From Pseudomonadota bacterium (GTDB lineage Bacteria; Desulfobacterota; Desulfovibrionia; Desulfovibrionales; Desulfovibrionaceae): DNA of 64,000 nucleotides. Below the pieces are notes generated by a model. It did no database searches. It was not told where the DNA came from and saw only the letters and a list, made by a program, of their open reading frames with translations. Position 1 is the first letter of the stretch; every line of letters starts with the position of its first letter. A program made the position numbers and the translations under genes. Of the stretch, positions 16,682 to 24,342 are shown piece by piece. Location of the stretch: contig JAEWQB010000012.1 in the NCBI GenBank assembly GCA_023460395.1, positions 1 to 64,000 on the forward strand, written 5' to 3'.

Positions 16682-19030
16682 TTAGTTGGTCGGCACGTTC
16701 TTCCCTTCGTCAATCGTTCCGGCTCCCCTGGCGTTCTCGACTTTTCTGGCTCCCTCAATTTCCCGTGTACCATTCCCGGTCGCGGACGGTGTTTCGCTCG
16801 TCGGGTTTTCCGGCAGTATCGAATTCACTCCGTCCGGTGTGCCCGCCGCATTCGGCGTATTTGGCATATCTGTGGAACTCTCCGCAGTGCCGTTTTCCAC
16901 AGGCATCTGCGTTGCGGGAGAGGGCGTGCTGCCGGGTTCCGTAACGGAAGGAAGCATGCCGGGCGCTTCTTCACGGGTGCTATTCAGGGCGGCATCTCCG
17001 AGATGAGTATCCGCACCGGGGGATAGCGTGCCGGTACCGGGCGCCGGATCTGTGTCCGGCGTACTGGCTGCGTCTTGCGGAGCGCTCCGCACCACCAGCA
17101 GGAATTCGTTGGAAGGGTGGGGGTCCACCACTATCTGCCGATGGACAATATGCACGTTCACGGGCCTGTCCGGCCACGATTCCCAGTGTTTCAGGCGAAG
17201 ACCGATGACCGTGTTCGGGTGCTCCTGCATGAACTGCGAGAGGGTGTCCCAGCTTTTAGTTTCAAATATTTTTGCCCCGGCATAGTAGGAGTAGGTTCCA
17301 GAATACATCTGATAGGTTGCCGGAGCATATCCTTTGTCAATGTACTCGCGCATAACTTCCGCTTGCGCTTTGGGACTCATTATTCCGTCCAGCGAGGGAG
17401 CGGTGAGCATGCCAAGCGGTAGGATGAAGGCGGTAACCAGCAGCGTGAGCAGCAACAGGCCGCCCAGTGCGCGGCGCGGCGCGGCAAACCATAGAATCGT
17501 TGCGGCAACGGCTGCCACCCCCACCAGATAATACCAGCCATCCAGAGAAACATGAAATGGCGTGCCGATGAACTGGGCGTATAGCACGCCTATGCCCAGT
17601 GCCGAAAACAGTATGGCGAACAGGCGAAACAGCAGTTGGCTCCGACCGGGCGAGAGGTCGCGTAGTCCCCGCGCAATGAGAATAGCCAGCGCGGGCAGCG
17701 TGGGTAACAGATAAACAGGGAGCTTGATGCTGACAGCGGAAAGCAGAGCAAACCCGGAAAGTACGGTAATCCACAGGTAGGCAATGCCCATGTGTTCCGG
17801 TTGACGGGTAGCCCAGATGTTCTTGTAAAAACCCGCGCTGAAGAGCCGTTGCCACGGCACGGTTACCAGCATGAGCGTCCACGGCGTCATGATGGCTGCC
17901 AGTGCGCCGAAATAGAACCACCATGGTTGGGCGTGGTGCCATGTGTCGGTGGCACGTTTAACAATCTGCTGCTGGAAAATATTGCGCAGATAGTCCGGGT
18001 CTTCCGTGAAATAGGCGGCGGCAACCCATGTAAGGCACAGGGCTGTCATAAGTCCGAAGCCTATGGCTACGTCCCACCCGAGCAGGCGTTTGCCCCGTAA
18101 CCGCCACATCGCGAAAAGAACGGTGGAAAGTACCGGAAAGGCTATACCCAGTGGTCCCTTGGTTAGCGTGGCTATACCCGCGAAGAGGAATCCCGCAATT
18201 ACCCAGCCGAACGCACTTTCTTTGCGCCAGCCCCGGAAAAGGCAAATGTGGGAGAGAGTGATGAATGTGGCGAAGAGCAAGTCCATGCGTGAATAGTGCA
18301 TCATCCCCACGATGAAGAAGGTGGAGAGCAGCACAAGGCCAGCGGCAAAGCCGGTTTTCCGGTCTTCACCCACCGCGCGGGCCAGCAGATAGGTGGCCCA
18401 GACAAAAAATAGTCCAGAAACTGCGGCGCCCAGCATGAAGAGTTTGGGAGACGCCTCGCCCACCAACGGGTGGAGTGCGCGGAGCAACCAGAAGTATACG
18501 GGAGGTTTGTCTGGATAGGGCACACCGTTCATGTAGAGCACTATCCATTTTTTGGCGGAGAGCAGGTATTCATATGCGTTAGCGTAGCGAATTTCGTCAG
18601 AAAACCACAGGGCGCGTACATCAAGCGTGAACCATGTCTGCAAAACCACAATGCCGGTCAAAACCAGCATGGGAAGCCAAGCGAGGGTATTAAAACAGAT
18701 ATCCAGCGGTCCTTGCGGGCCGTTTGGCTTTGGGGAGTTGTCCCGGCTTTGTGGGCCAGACGGGCCTTGCGGGGGAGCGCCGCCGCCATCGCCGGACAAG
18801 GGGGGGCGGGGTGTCTCGGAGATGCTTCCGCCGTTTTCTCCGGCTGCCACGCGGGCGGAGTTGCTCCCGGAATGGTCGGGCGCTGCGTCCTGCGGCTTAG
18901 AAGATACCAGAACGAAGTTCGGCGCGTCAGGACCGGAAGAGGGAACCCGTGCCTCAGACAAAGCGTCGGCCTGTGGCGAGGATGAAACGGGCCAGTCACC
19001 AGATGTAGGGCGGTCGGTAACGTCGGACAT
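16682..19030 (-). CDS. ArnT/PMT-type membrane glycosyltransferase
   Basis: The 782-residue protein has about 11-13 membrane helices (residues ~85-600). The first periplasmic loop carries 'LWFSDEIRYANAYEYL' followed by 'NGVPYPDKPPVYFWL', the acidic and proline signature of ArnT and protein O-mannosyltransferases. Such enzymes move a sugar from a polyprenyl-phosphate carrier to lipid A or protein at the outer face of the inner membrane. Unusually, the first ~85 and last ~130 residues are Pro/Ser/Thr/Gly-rich and disordered. GGGAG precedes the start. It is the second gene after a PAP2 phosphatase (3-bp gap), which fits carrier recycling or lipid modification. Confidence 0.85.
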   Translation of the reverse strand: MSDVTDRPTSGDWPVSSSPQADALSEARVPSSGPDAPNFVLVSSKPQDAAPDHSGSNSARVAAGENGGSISETPRPPLSGDGGGAPPQGPSGPQSRDNSPKPNGPQGPLDICFNTLAWLPMLVLTGIVVLQTWFTLDVRALWFSDEIRYANAYEYLLSAKKWIVLYMNGVPYPDKPPVYFWLLRALHPLVGEASPKLFMLGAAVSGLFFVWATYLLARAVGEDRKTGFAAGLVLLSTFFIVGMMHYSRMDLLFATFITLSHICLFRGWRKESAFGWVIAGFLFAGIATLTKGPLGIAFPVLSTVLFAMWRLRGKRLLGWDVAIGFGLMTALCLTWVAAAYFTEDPDYLRNIFQQQIVKRATDTWHHAQPWWFYFGALAAIMTPWTLMLVTVPWQRLFSAGFYKNIWATRQPEHMGIAYLWITVLSGFALLSAVSIKLPVYLLPTLPALAILIARGLRDLSPGRSQLLFRLFAILFSALGIGVLYAQFIGTPFHVSLDGWYYLVGVAAVAATILWFAAPRRALGGLLLLTLLVTAFILPLGMLTAPSLDGIMSPKAQAEVMREYIDKGYAPATYQMYSGTYSYYAGAKIFETKSWDTLSQFMQEHPNTVIGLRLKHWESWPDRPVNVHIVHRQIVVDPHPSNEFLLVVRSAPQDAASTPDTDPAPGTGTLSPGADTHLGDAALNSTREEAPGMLPSVTEPGSTPSPATQMPVENGTAESSTDMPNTPNAAGTPDGVNSILPENPTSETPSATGNGTREIEGARKVENARGAGTIDEGKNVPTN

Positions 19031-19033
19031 GGA

Positions 19034-19675
19034 TTACTCCCTGTTCCATAAGGTGAAGATAAGATAGGCGGAAACGCTGCCCAGCACTATGCCGAAAAAA
19101 ATATCGCCAACGTGGTGCATGCCCAAATAAATACGGGAAAATCCGAGTAATGCAATGTACGCTCCCGTAAGAAACGGCAGTGCTGCGTTGCGGAAGAAAA
19201 AGCTCAGAGGAACGGCTCCCCCCACAATTTCAGTGGTGTGCCCGGAAGGCATGGAATTATGCCCGTGGTCCAGAGTCCACGGAGTGTAGGGACCGCCGAT
19301 ATCAGGCCGGGGGCGGCCTATGCCTATTTTGAGTATGCGTGCCACTAAAAACGCAATGAGCACCTGCACCAGCACGTAGCCGAGCACAAATCGCTTGGTC
19401 TTAGCATCGTGGCGCTGTCTGGCCTTCCAGTAGATAGTTCCATAAAGAATATAGAGTGCGGGATTGCCTAATTCGGAAAACAGCAACACGGCTGTGGTCA
19501 GATTGGTGTGTTCGAGACGGTATGTGAGGAAAAATTGATAAATGGCATCGTCGTTTCCCAGAGTGAGCCGGGTGGCGATGAGAACGAGGCAAAGCGGTAA
19601 AATGCCCACCATGTGGCGCACGATGGGATAGCGCGGAGGACAGTGCGGAGAACGTGAGAGGGAGCTGTTTCGCAT
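19034..19675 (-). CDS. PAP2-family membrane phosphatase
   Basis: The 213-residue membrane protein has all three PAP2 phosphatase motifs: 'KIGIGRPRP', 'PSGHT' and 'SRIYLGMHHVGD', with catalytic His residues in the last two. There are about 5-6 hydrophobic segments. Members dephosphorylate undecaprenyl pyrophosphate, phosphatidic acid or lipid A. Being 3 bp upstream of the ArnT-like gene, it probably acts on the lipid carrier or on lipid A before sugar transfer (inference). The start has AAGG upstream. It is divergent from the MATE gene. Confidence 0.9.
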   Translation of the reverse strand: MRNSSLSRSPHCPPRYPIVRHMVGILPLCLVLIATRLTLGNDDAIYQFFLTYRLEHTNLTTAVLLFSELGNPALYILYGTIYWKARQRHDAKTKRFVLGYVLVQVLIAFLVARILKIGIGRPRPDIGGPYTPWTLDHGHNSMPSGHTTEIVGGAVPLSFFFRNAALPFLTGAYIALLGFSRIYLGMHHVGDIFFGIVLGSVSAYLIFTLWNRE

Positions 19676-19837
19676 GTCGCCTTATACGGGGAAACCTGAT
19701 GCCAAGCAATGGGGAGTGGGGTATCATGGGATAAACGGAACCAAGGCGCTATTGTGTTGAATACGAGTTGACCCGGAGCCATAGGGGGGGTATATGGCGC
19801 GGTTCCGCTAATAACTTTTTATCTCTGGATTTTGTAT

Positions 19838-21256
19838 ATGCTGCGCAGGTTGAAAAAGCGCTGGACCATGCCTAACGGGTATCGCGACGTCCTTAAGGTG
19901 GGCCTTCCGCTTGTAGTGAGCCTTGGTTCCACAACCATGATGGAATTCACCGACAGGGTGTTTCTCAGCCGCTATTCCCCCGATGCCATTGCGGCATCCA
20001 TGCCCGCTGCTGCGGCTAATCTTGTCCCGTTGCTGTTTTTTATCGGCGTGGGCGCCTACGTGAATGTGTTCATCGCCCAGTATGACGGCGCAGCGGCGCG
20101 GGACCGTGTTGGTGCCGCGCTGTGGCAGTCGGTCTATTTTTCGATATTCGGCGCGGTGGTGCTGGCATCCACAGCCTTGCTGGCGGACCCCCTGTTCCGG
20201 TTTGTCGGGCATGCGGAATCTGTTTTTCAGCAGGAAGTGATCTATTTCCGCATTCTTTCTCTAGGGAGCGGGCTGGCTCTGCTGGCAAGTTGCCTTGGGT
20301 GTTTTTTTTCCGGTCGCGGGCTGACTAAGCCCAACATGGTTGTTAACGTCATTGCCACCGCGATTAACGTTCCGCTCGATTACATGCTTATTTACGGCGT
20401 CGGTCCCTTCCCGGAAATGGGTATTGCCGGGGCGGGTATTGCCACGGCCTCGTCGTGGGGCATGCAGGTGGTCATGTATTCTGCGTTGGTCTTTACCCGC
20501 AGGAATGACAAAGAATACGCCGTGCTGCGGGCATGGCGGTTTGACGGCGTGCTCTTCCGGCGAATTATGCGGTTTGGCCTGCCGAGCGGGTTGAACAATT
20601 TTATCGATCTGGGCGTTATGTCCTACTTCATTTTCGTGGTGGGCCGCTTGGGGCGTGCGGAACTGGCGGCGTCCAACATTGTGTTTTCCATGGATACCGT
20701 GGCGTTTTTGCCCATGGTTGGCCTGAGCATAGCCATTTCCACTCTGGTGGGGCAGGCGCTTGGGCGTGGCAGACCGAAAGATGCGGAAGAGGCTACCCGC
20801 AGTACCCTGCACGTTGCCACGGTGTGGATGGGGTTTATGGCTCTGACCTTTGTGCTGGCTCCGCACTGGCTGATGGATATTTTCCGACCGCACGATGCCG
20901 CCGTGGATGCTTCGTGGTTTGCGGAGGTCCGGGAATCCGGCGTGGTGCTGCTGCGCTATGTGGCGGGCTACAGTCTGCTTAGTTCCACCATGCTGGTGTA
21001 CTTCGGCGCGGTGCGCGGGGCAGGGGATACGCGGTTTCCCATGTGGGCCATGCTGGCCTGCGCGGTGCTGCTGCTGGTCGTGCCGCTTCAGGTTATGGAA
21101 GGCAAGCCATGGACCAGTCTTGATCTCATGTGGGCGGTGTTTACCGTCTATGTGCTGGCGCTCTGCGTGCTGGCCTACTGGCGTTTCCGCTTTGGACCGT
21201 GGCGGAGTATGCTGGTTATTGAACGGGCATCACCGGAGGCAGAGGCGGACCGCTAA
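19838..21256 (+). CDS. MATE-family multidrug/sodium antiporter
   Basis: The 472-residue protein has about 12 hydrophobic segments arranged as two MATE repeats. The first repeat opens with 'VLKVGLPLVVSLGSTTMMEF' and the second around 'IMRFGLPSGLNNF'. MATE proteins export cationic drugs or metabolites using a Na+ or H+ gradient. The start is not certain: ATG at 19838 is used, while ATG at 19868 also gives a full first helix; neither has a strong ribosome-binding site. It is transcribed alone, convergent with the thiamine-binding gene. Confidence 0.88.
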   Translation: MLRRLKKRWTMPNGYRDVLKVGLPLVVSLGSTTMMEFTDRVFLSRYSPDAIAASMPAAAANLVPLLFFIGVGAYVNVFIAQYDGAAARDRVGAALWQSVYFSIFGAVVLASTALLADPLFRFVGHAESVFQQEVIYFRILSLGSGLALLASCLGCFFSGRGLTKPNMVVNVIATAINVPLDYMLIYGVGPFPEMGIAGAGIATASSWGMQVVMYSALVFTRRNDKEYAVLRAWRFDGVLFRRIMRFGLPSGLNNFIDLGVMSYFIFVVGRLGRAELAASNIVFSMDTVAFLPMVGLSIAISTLVGQALGRGRPKDAEEATRSTLHVATVWMGFMALTFVLAPHWLMDIFRPHDAAVDASWFAEVRESGVVLLRYVAGYSLLSSTMLVYFGAVRGAGDTRFPMWAMLACAVLLLVVPLQVMEGKPWTSLDLMWAVFTVYVLALCVLAYWRFRFGPWRSMLVIERASPEAEADR

Positions 21257-21270
21257 AAGCGCTGTCCGCC
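21244..21270. terminator. Hairpin overlapping the MATE stop codon
   Basis: A 7-bp outer stem (21244-21250 with 21264-21270) and a 4-bp inner stem flank the stop codon. There is no T-run on either side, so termination is uncertain. Confidence 0.35.
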
Positions 21271-21286
21271 CGCCGGGGCTGAAGCA

Positions 21287-21577
21287 TTATCTGTTTTCCA
21301 GCGCGGCGAGCTTGGAAACCATGCCTTGAGAACGACCTTTCCGCGCGTCTACTTTTAGGGTCATGTAAATGCGGTCGCAGTCAGGCTCCAGTGCACGGTA
21401 ACAAGCGGAAACTGTTTGCATAACGGCATCCCACTCCCCTTCTATGCAGGTACCCATGGGGCCGGACTGATACGCCAGACCGCTTTCGCGGATAACCTGA
21501 ACGGCACGGCGTACATACGCGCTGACGCTGACCCCTTTGTCCATGGGGAAAAGAGAAAGCTCGGCGAGAACAGACAT
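21287..21577 (-). CDS. MTH1187/YkoF-family thiamine-binding protein
   Basis: The 96-residue protein belongs to the small DUF77/MTH1187 group: 'MSVLAELSLFPMDKG...' at the N terminus, a 'GPMGTCIEGEWDAV' core and '...MTLKVDARKG' near the end. Characterised relatives bind thiamine or hydroxymethylpyrimidine-like compounds as cytoplasmic oligomers. AGGAGG precedes the start at an ideal distance. It lies downstream of the Maf-like gene on the same strand (104-bp gap) and may be separate. No thiamine riboswitch pattern was seen upstream. Confidence 0.85.
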   Translation of the reverse strand: MSVLAELSLFPMDKGVSVSAYVRRAVQVIRESGLAYQSGPMGTCIEGEWDAVMQTVSACYRALEPDCDRIYMTLKVDARKGRSQGMVSKLAALENR

Positions 21578-21681
21578 GACACACCTCCTGTATCTGCCGA
21601 TACGCTAGCGCTGCGGGCAGAGAATGTCCATGGAGGCTCTGTGATTGGGCGAGAATGCCGCAGAGCGGCGGGCCTTGCGGA

Positions 21682-23439
21682 TTACGCGGCGCGATGCGCC
21701 TTTAGAGAGCGGGCACCCAGCGCGTAGTCCATGGTTTCCACCTTGGTGAGCACCTTGCGAGATATGGCCTTGAATTCTCCCAGATCTTTGGGCACATAGC
21801 GGTCGCGGGCGTCCCGCATGCCCGCCACATCCATGACCTCATTATACAGATACGGAAGATAGATGGGGTCTTGCCGCAGGAAAATATGAATGCTGTTGAG
21901 CAGAGAGCGAATTTCTCCGTAATTGCGGTCCGCTTTTTTGAGCAGCTTCTCCAGCCGTTTGGTGGCATGCCGCAATGAGGTCCGCCAGAGGGGTCCGCGT
22001 TCTTCGAACACGGGTTGTTCACAGGCGGCGTGGGCCTGCGCCATACGTAGGCGATACAGCTCTTGCGAGGCGGGCGCTGAAGTAAGCATGCCATCGCGCA
22101 TGGCCTCGTCCAGCGTGGTATTATGGGCGGAGCCGATAACATAGCCCCCGCCGTACACGTTGTGTACGGTGAGCTTCAGCCGGGCAATGTCTTGATCCAT
22201 TTCCCGTGCGGAGGTCAGATACTGTATGCTGGTGCGGATAGGGTTTCCATCCAAGTCTTTAATCTCAAGCGCTTTGGTCACGTTCCCGGAACTATGGTGG
22301 CCTTCCGCGTGGGTCCGTTCTTTCCACGCAAAATCCTGTCCCACAAGCACCATGTCGCGCACGCCCATCCAGTGTAGCAAGCGCATCAGGGCAATGGACA
22401 CGTTGCCCGCCGCGTCCAGCACAAGGTCGTCGCGTCCGGCGATGAATGTGGCAAGCCCACCAATTGTCCATAAGGGCAATGTGGGACCGGGGTAGCGGCG
22501 GACTACTTCCGGGTTAGTCTTGGTTGAGTAAATGAGGGGAATTCCGGCGGCCCATTCCGGGTCCAGCCGTTCAAATATGTTGAGCATGCCGTCGCTGAAG
22601 TCGATAGACATGCATAGGTGCGGTCGGATGCCCACCCGTTGCAGGGGAGTGATGCTCTGCAAGGCGCTAACCACGAGGGCCGAATGGGACAGGGCGGCAA
22701 GGCGTGGACCATTTTCCGCCAAAGACGGACCGGCTCCCACAATAACGGCTTTCATGCCTTGGGCGGTATCGCGCAGCGGGTTGAGCGTGCCGTCGGAAAG
22801 CGCACGGCGGAAGTTCGCCAGTTCATTGCCCACCATAATATCCTGCGCGCGGCGCAGGGTACCCAACTCCACGCTGAGATGCTCCAGCATTTCCTTGCAG
22901 TCTCGCGCCCAGCGGGCATAGGCTGGTCCGGCCTGCTGGCTGGGGGTGTCCACGCGCAGGTGAATTCTGCCAAACAAAAAGCGCACGTCGCAGGCGCGGA
23001 TGGTTTCCTGCACCACCTTACGGTCCGGCGGCAGGAAGACCAGCTTGCCCATGGAAATAAACGGACGGTAGTCAGTTTGTCCGAGGCAGGCGGCAAGAAC
23101 ATCGGCGTCCGGTTCCACCACATACACCGTGTGGGAATCTCGCGTGTTGGCGAGCAGGTGGTTTATGCCGTAGCCAAGGTTGCTGCCAACCACAAAGGTA
23201 GCCTCGGCAGGCACCTGTTTGGCGGGCACCCACCCGTTGTACAGTGGGCCGGGCGGAATGGAATCGAATAAAAATTGCCCGTCCTTCATACGAAAATCCA
23301 GCATGTTCCAGCGGTTCATGCCGAGGCGGGAATTGATGTCCGCAAGCGCGGGGTGCTGCGCCGCAAGCCACTCCGTTACCGGTTGGCGAAGCGCGTTCAT
23401 AGCCGCGAGATTGTCTGTATAAAATGGCGAGTAATTCAT
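21682..23439 (-). CDS. Maf/MptE-like DUF115 protein (motility-associated glycosyltransferase family)
   Basis: The 585-residue protein matches the DUF115 / 6-hydroxymethylpterin-pyrophosphokinase-MptE-like superfamily. It shows 'MKAVIVGAGPSLAENGPRL' at about residues 230-250, '...HLCMSIDFSDG' and 'DMVLVGQDFAW'. An N-terminal Rossmann-like part lies around 'ATFVVGSNLGYG'. Relatives include flagellin-modifying Maf proteins and sugar-acid transferases. No flagellin gene is nearby, so a surface-glycan or protein-glycosylation role is inferred. The start has no clear Shine-Dalgarno. It is probably co-transcribed with the P-loop gene upstream. Confidence 0.78.
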   Translation of the reverse strand: MNYSPFYTDNLAAMNALRQPVTEWLAAQHPALADINSRLGMNRWNMLDFRMKDGQFLFDSIPPGPLYNGWVPAKQVPAEATFVVGSNLGYGINHLLANTRDSHTVYVVEPDADVLAACLGQTDYRPFISMGKLVFLPPDRKVVQETIRACDVRFLFGRIHLRVDTPSQQAGPAYARWARDCKEMLEHLSVELGTLRRAQDIMVGNELANFRRALSDGTLNPLRDTAQGMKAVIVGAGPSLAENGPRLAALSHSALVVSALQSITPLQRVGIRPHLCMSIDFSDGMLNIFERLDPEWAAGIPLIYSTKTNPEVVRRYPGPTLPLWTIGGLATFIAGRDDLVLDAAGNVSIALMRLLHWMGVRDMVLVGQDFAWKERTHAEGHHSSGNVTKALEIKDLDGNPIRTSIQYLTSAREMDQDIARLKLTVHNVYGGGYVIGSAHNTTLDEAMRDGMLTSAPASQELYRLRMAQAHAACEQPVFEERGPLWRTSLRHATKRLEKLLKKADRNYGEIRSLLNSIHIFLRQDPIYLPYLYNEVMDVAGMRDARDRYVPKDLGEFKAISRKVLTKVETMDYALGARSLKAHRAA

Positions 23440-23533
23440 GCGTTATGACAAAGCAAAAATCACGCCATGACGCGAAAATCCAGAAAGATCGCGGGACGAT
23501 GCGCCTGTGCCCGCGCCTGCGTCCCGCAGAGTG

Positions 23534-24082
23534 TCAGCAAGTTGGCAGTCCCAGCATTTCCAGCACGTTTTCCACAAGGTCTTCGGGTTCCTTCCACGCT
23601 TGCAGAATGTAGTGCAGAGTCTGCATGCACAGGGGTTCCATCTCCACAAAAAGGGCGGAGAGGGCTTCCCGATCCGCGTCGGACGTTTTGCCTAGCCGGT
23701 GGGCCATGCGCAGAACTTCAGCCATAAGATAGAACACTGTTCCGGCTTTATGAACGGCAACGCGGACAGATTCTTCCCGCAGGGCTTCGCAGGGAAGGAC
23801 GACGATGCGTCCCGGTTCGGCGTATATGCCGCCCGGAGCAAACATAGCGGCGTTCACCTCTTCAGGAGCGGCGATACCCATGCCGAGCCGGACGCTTAAC
23901 GCATTGGCTAGCTCCCTGCGTCCGCTGCCCGGTAAACCAATGAGGACAATGCTGCCTGACGCGGGAGAGAATGCAGCGGGTCTGGCGGATTTGCCAAATG
24001 TCCGGGACGCGTCAGGCTCTTCAACCCGGATTTTTTCTTGGATGAATCCGTCAGTGGAGAAGGAGGGGGGAAGAGTGGGCAT
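23534..24082 (-). CDS. Shikimate-kinase-like P-loop protein with altered Walker A
   Basis: The 182-residue protein has a nucleoside-kinase-like P-loop start 'IVLIGLPGSGRREL' at residues 45-58 and a helical C-terminal half. The Walker A lysine is replaced by Arg55 (GSGRR instead of GSGK[ST]). The DxD and RxxG motifs of shikimate kinase are not obvious, so kinase activity is doubtful. The first 40 residues look unstructured. GGAG precedes the start. It precedes the Maf-like gene by 94 bp in the same direction and may act with it. Confidence 0.6.
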   Translation of the reverse strand: MPTLPPSFSTDGFIQEKIRVEEPDASRTFGKSARPAAFSPASGSIVLIGLPGSGRRELANALSVRLGMGIAAPEEVNAAMFAPGGIYAEPGRIVVLPCEALREESVRVAVHKAGTVFYLMAEVLRMAHRLGKTSDADREALSALFVEMEPLCMQTLHYILQAWKEPEDLVENVLEMLGLPTC

Positions 24083-24122
24083 AATGGCTCCGTGGTTGTG
24101 TTGTGTTCGCGATGGTACAGGG

Positions 24123-24152
24123 GAAATAGCCTTGAGTGGGGGGGTAGGTCAA
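24123..24152 (-). promoter_or_regulatory. Putative promoter for the P-loop/Maf-like genes
   Basis: On the minus strand TTGACC (24147-24152) and TATTTC (24123-24128) are 18 bp apart, ending about 40 bp before the start codon. Confidence 0.35.
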
Positions 24153-24342
24153 CGCCGGCGTATATACTTCGCGCTAACAGGTTTGGCGTGTATGGTAGCC
24201 GGGCACTGTTCCCGCCTTGTGTGGGCGGTAACGGCGGTATGGCGTTGCTTCGTGCGCATCCTTTCCTTGCGGGGAAACATACAGTATAGATGCCATCGTC
24301 CACCCAATGCTGGGGGGCCTTGTTTCATGCGAAGGAGTTGTC

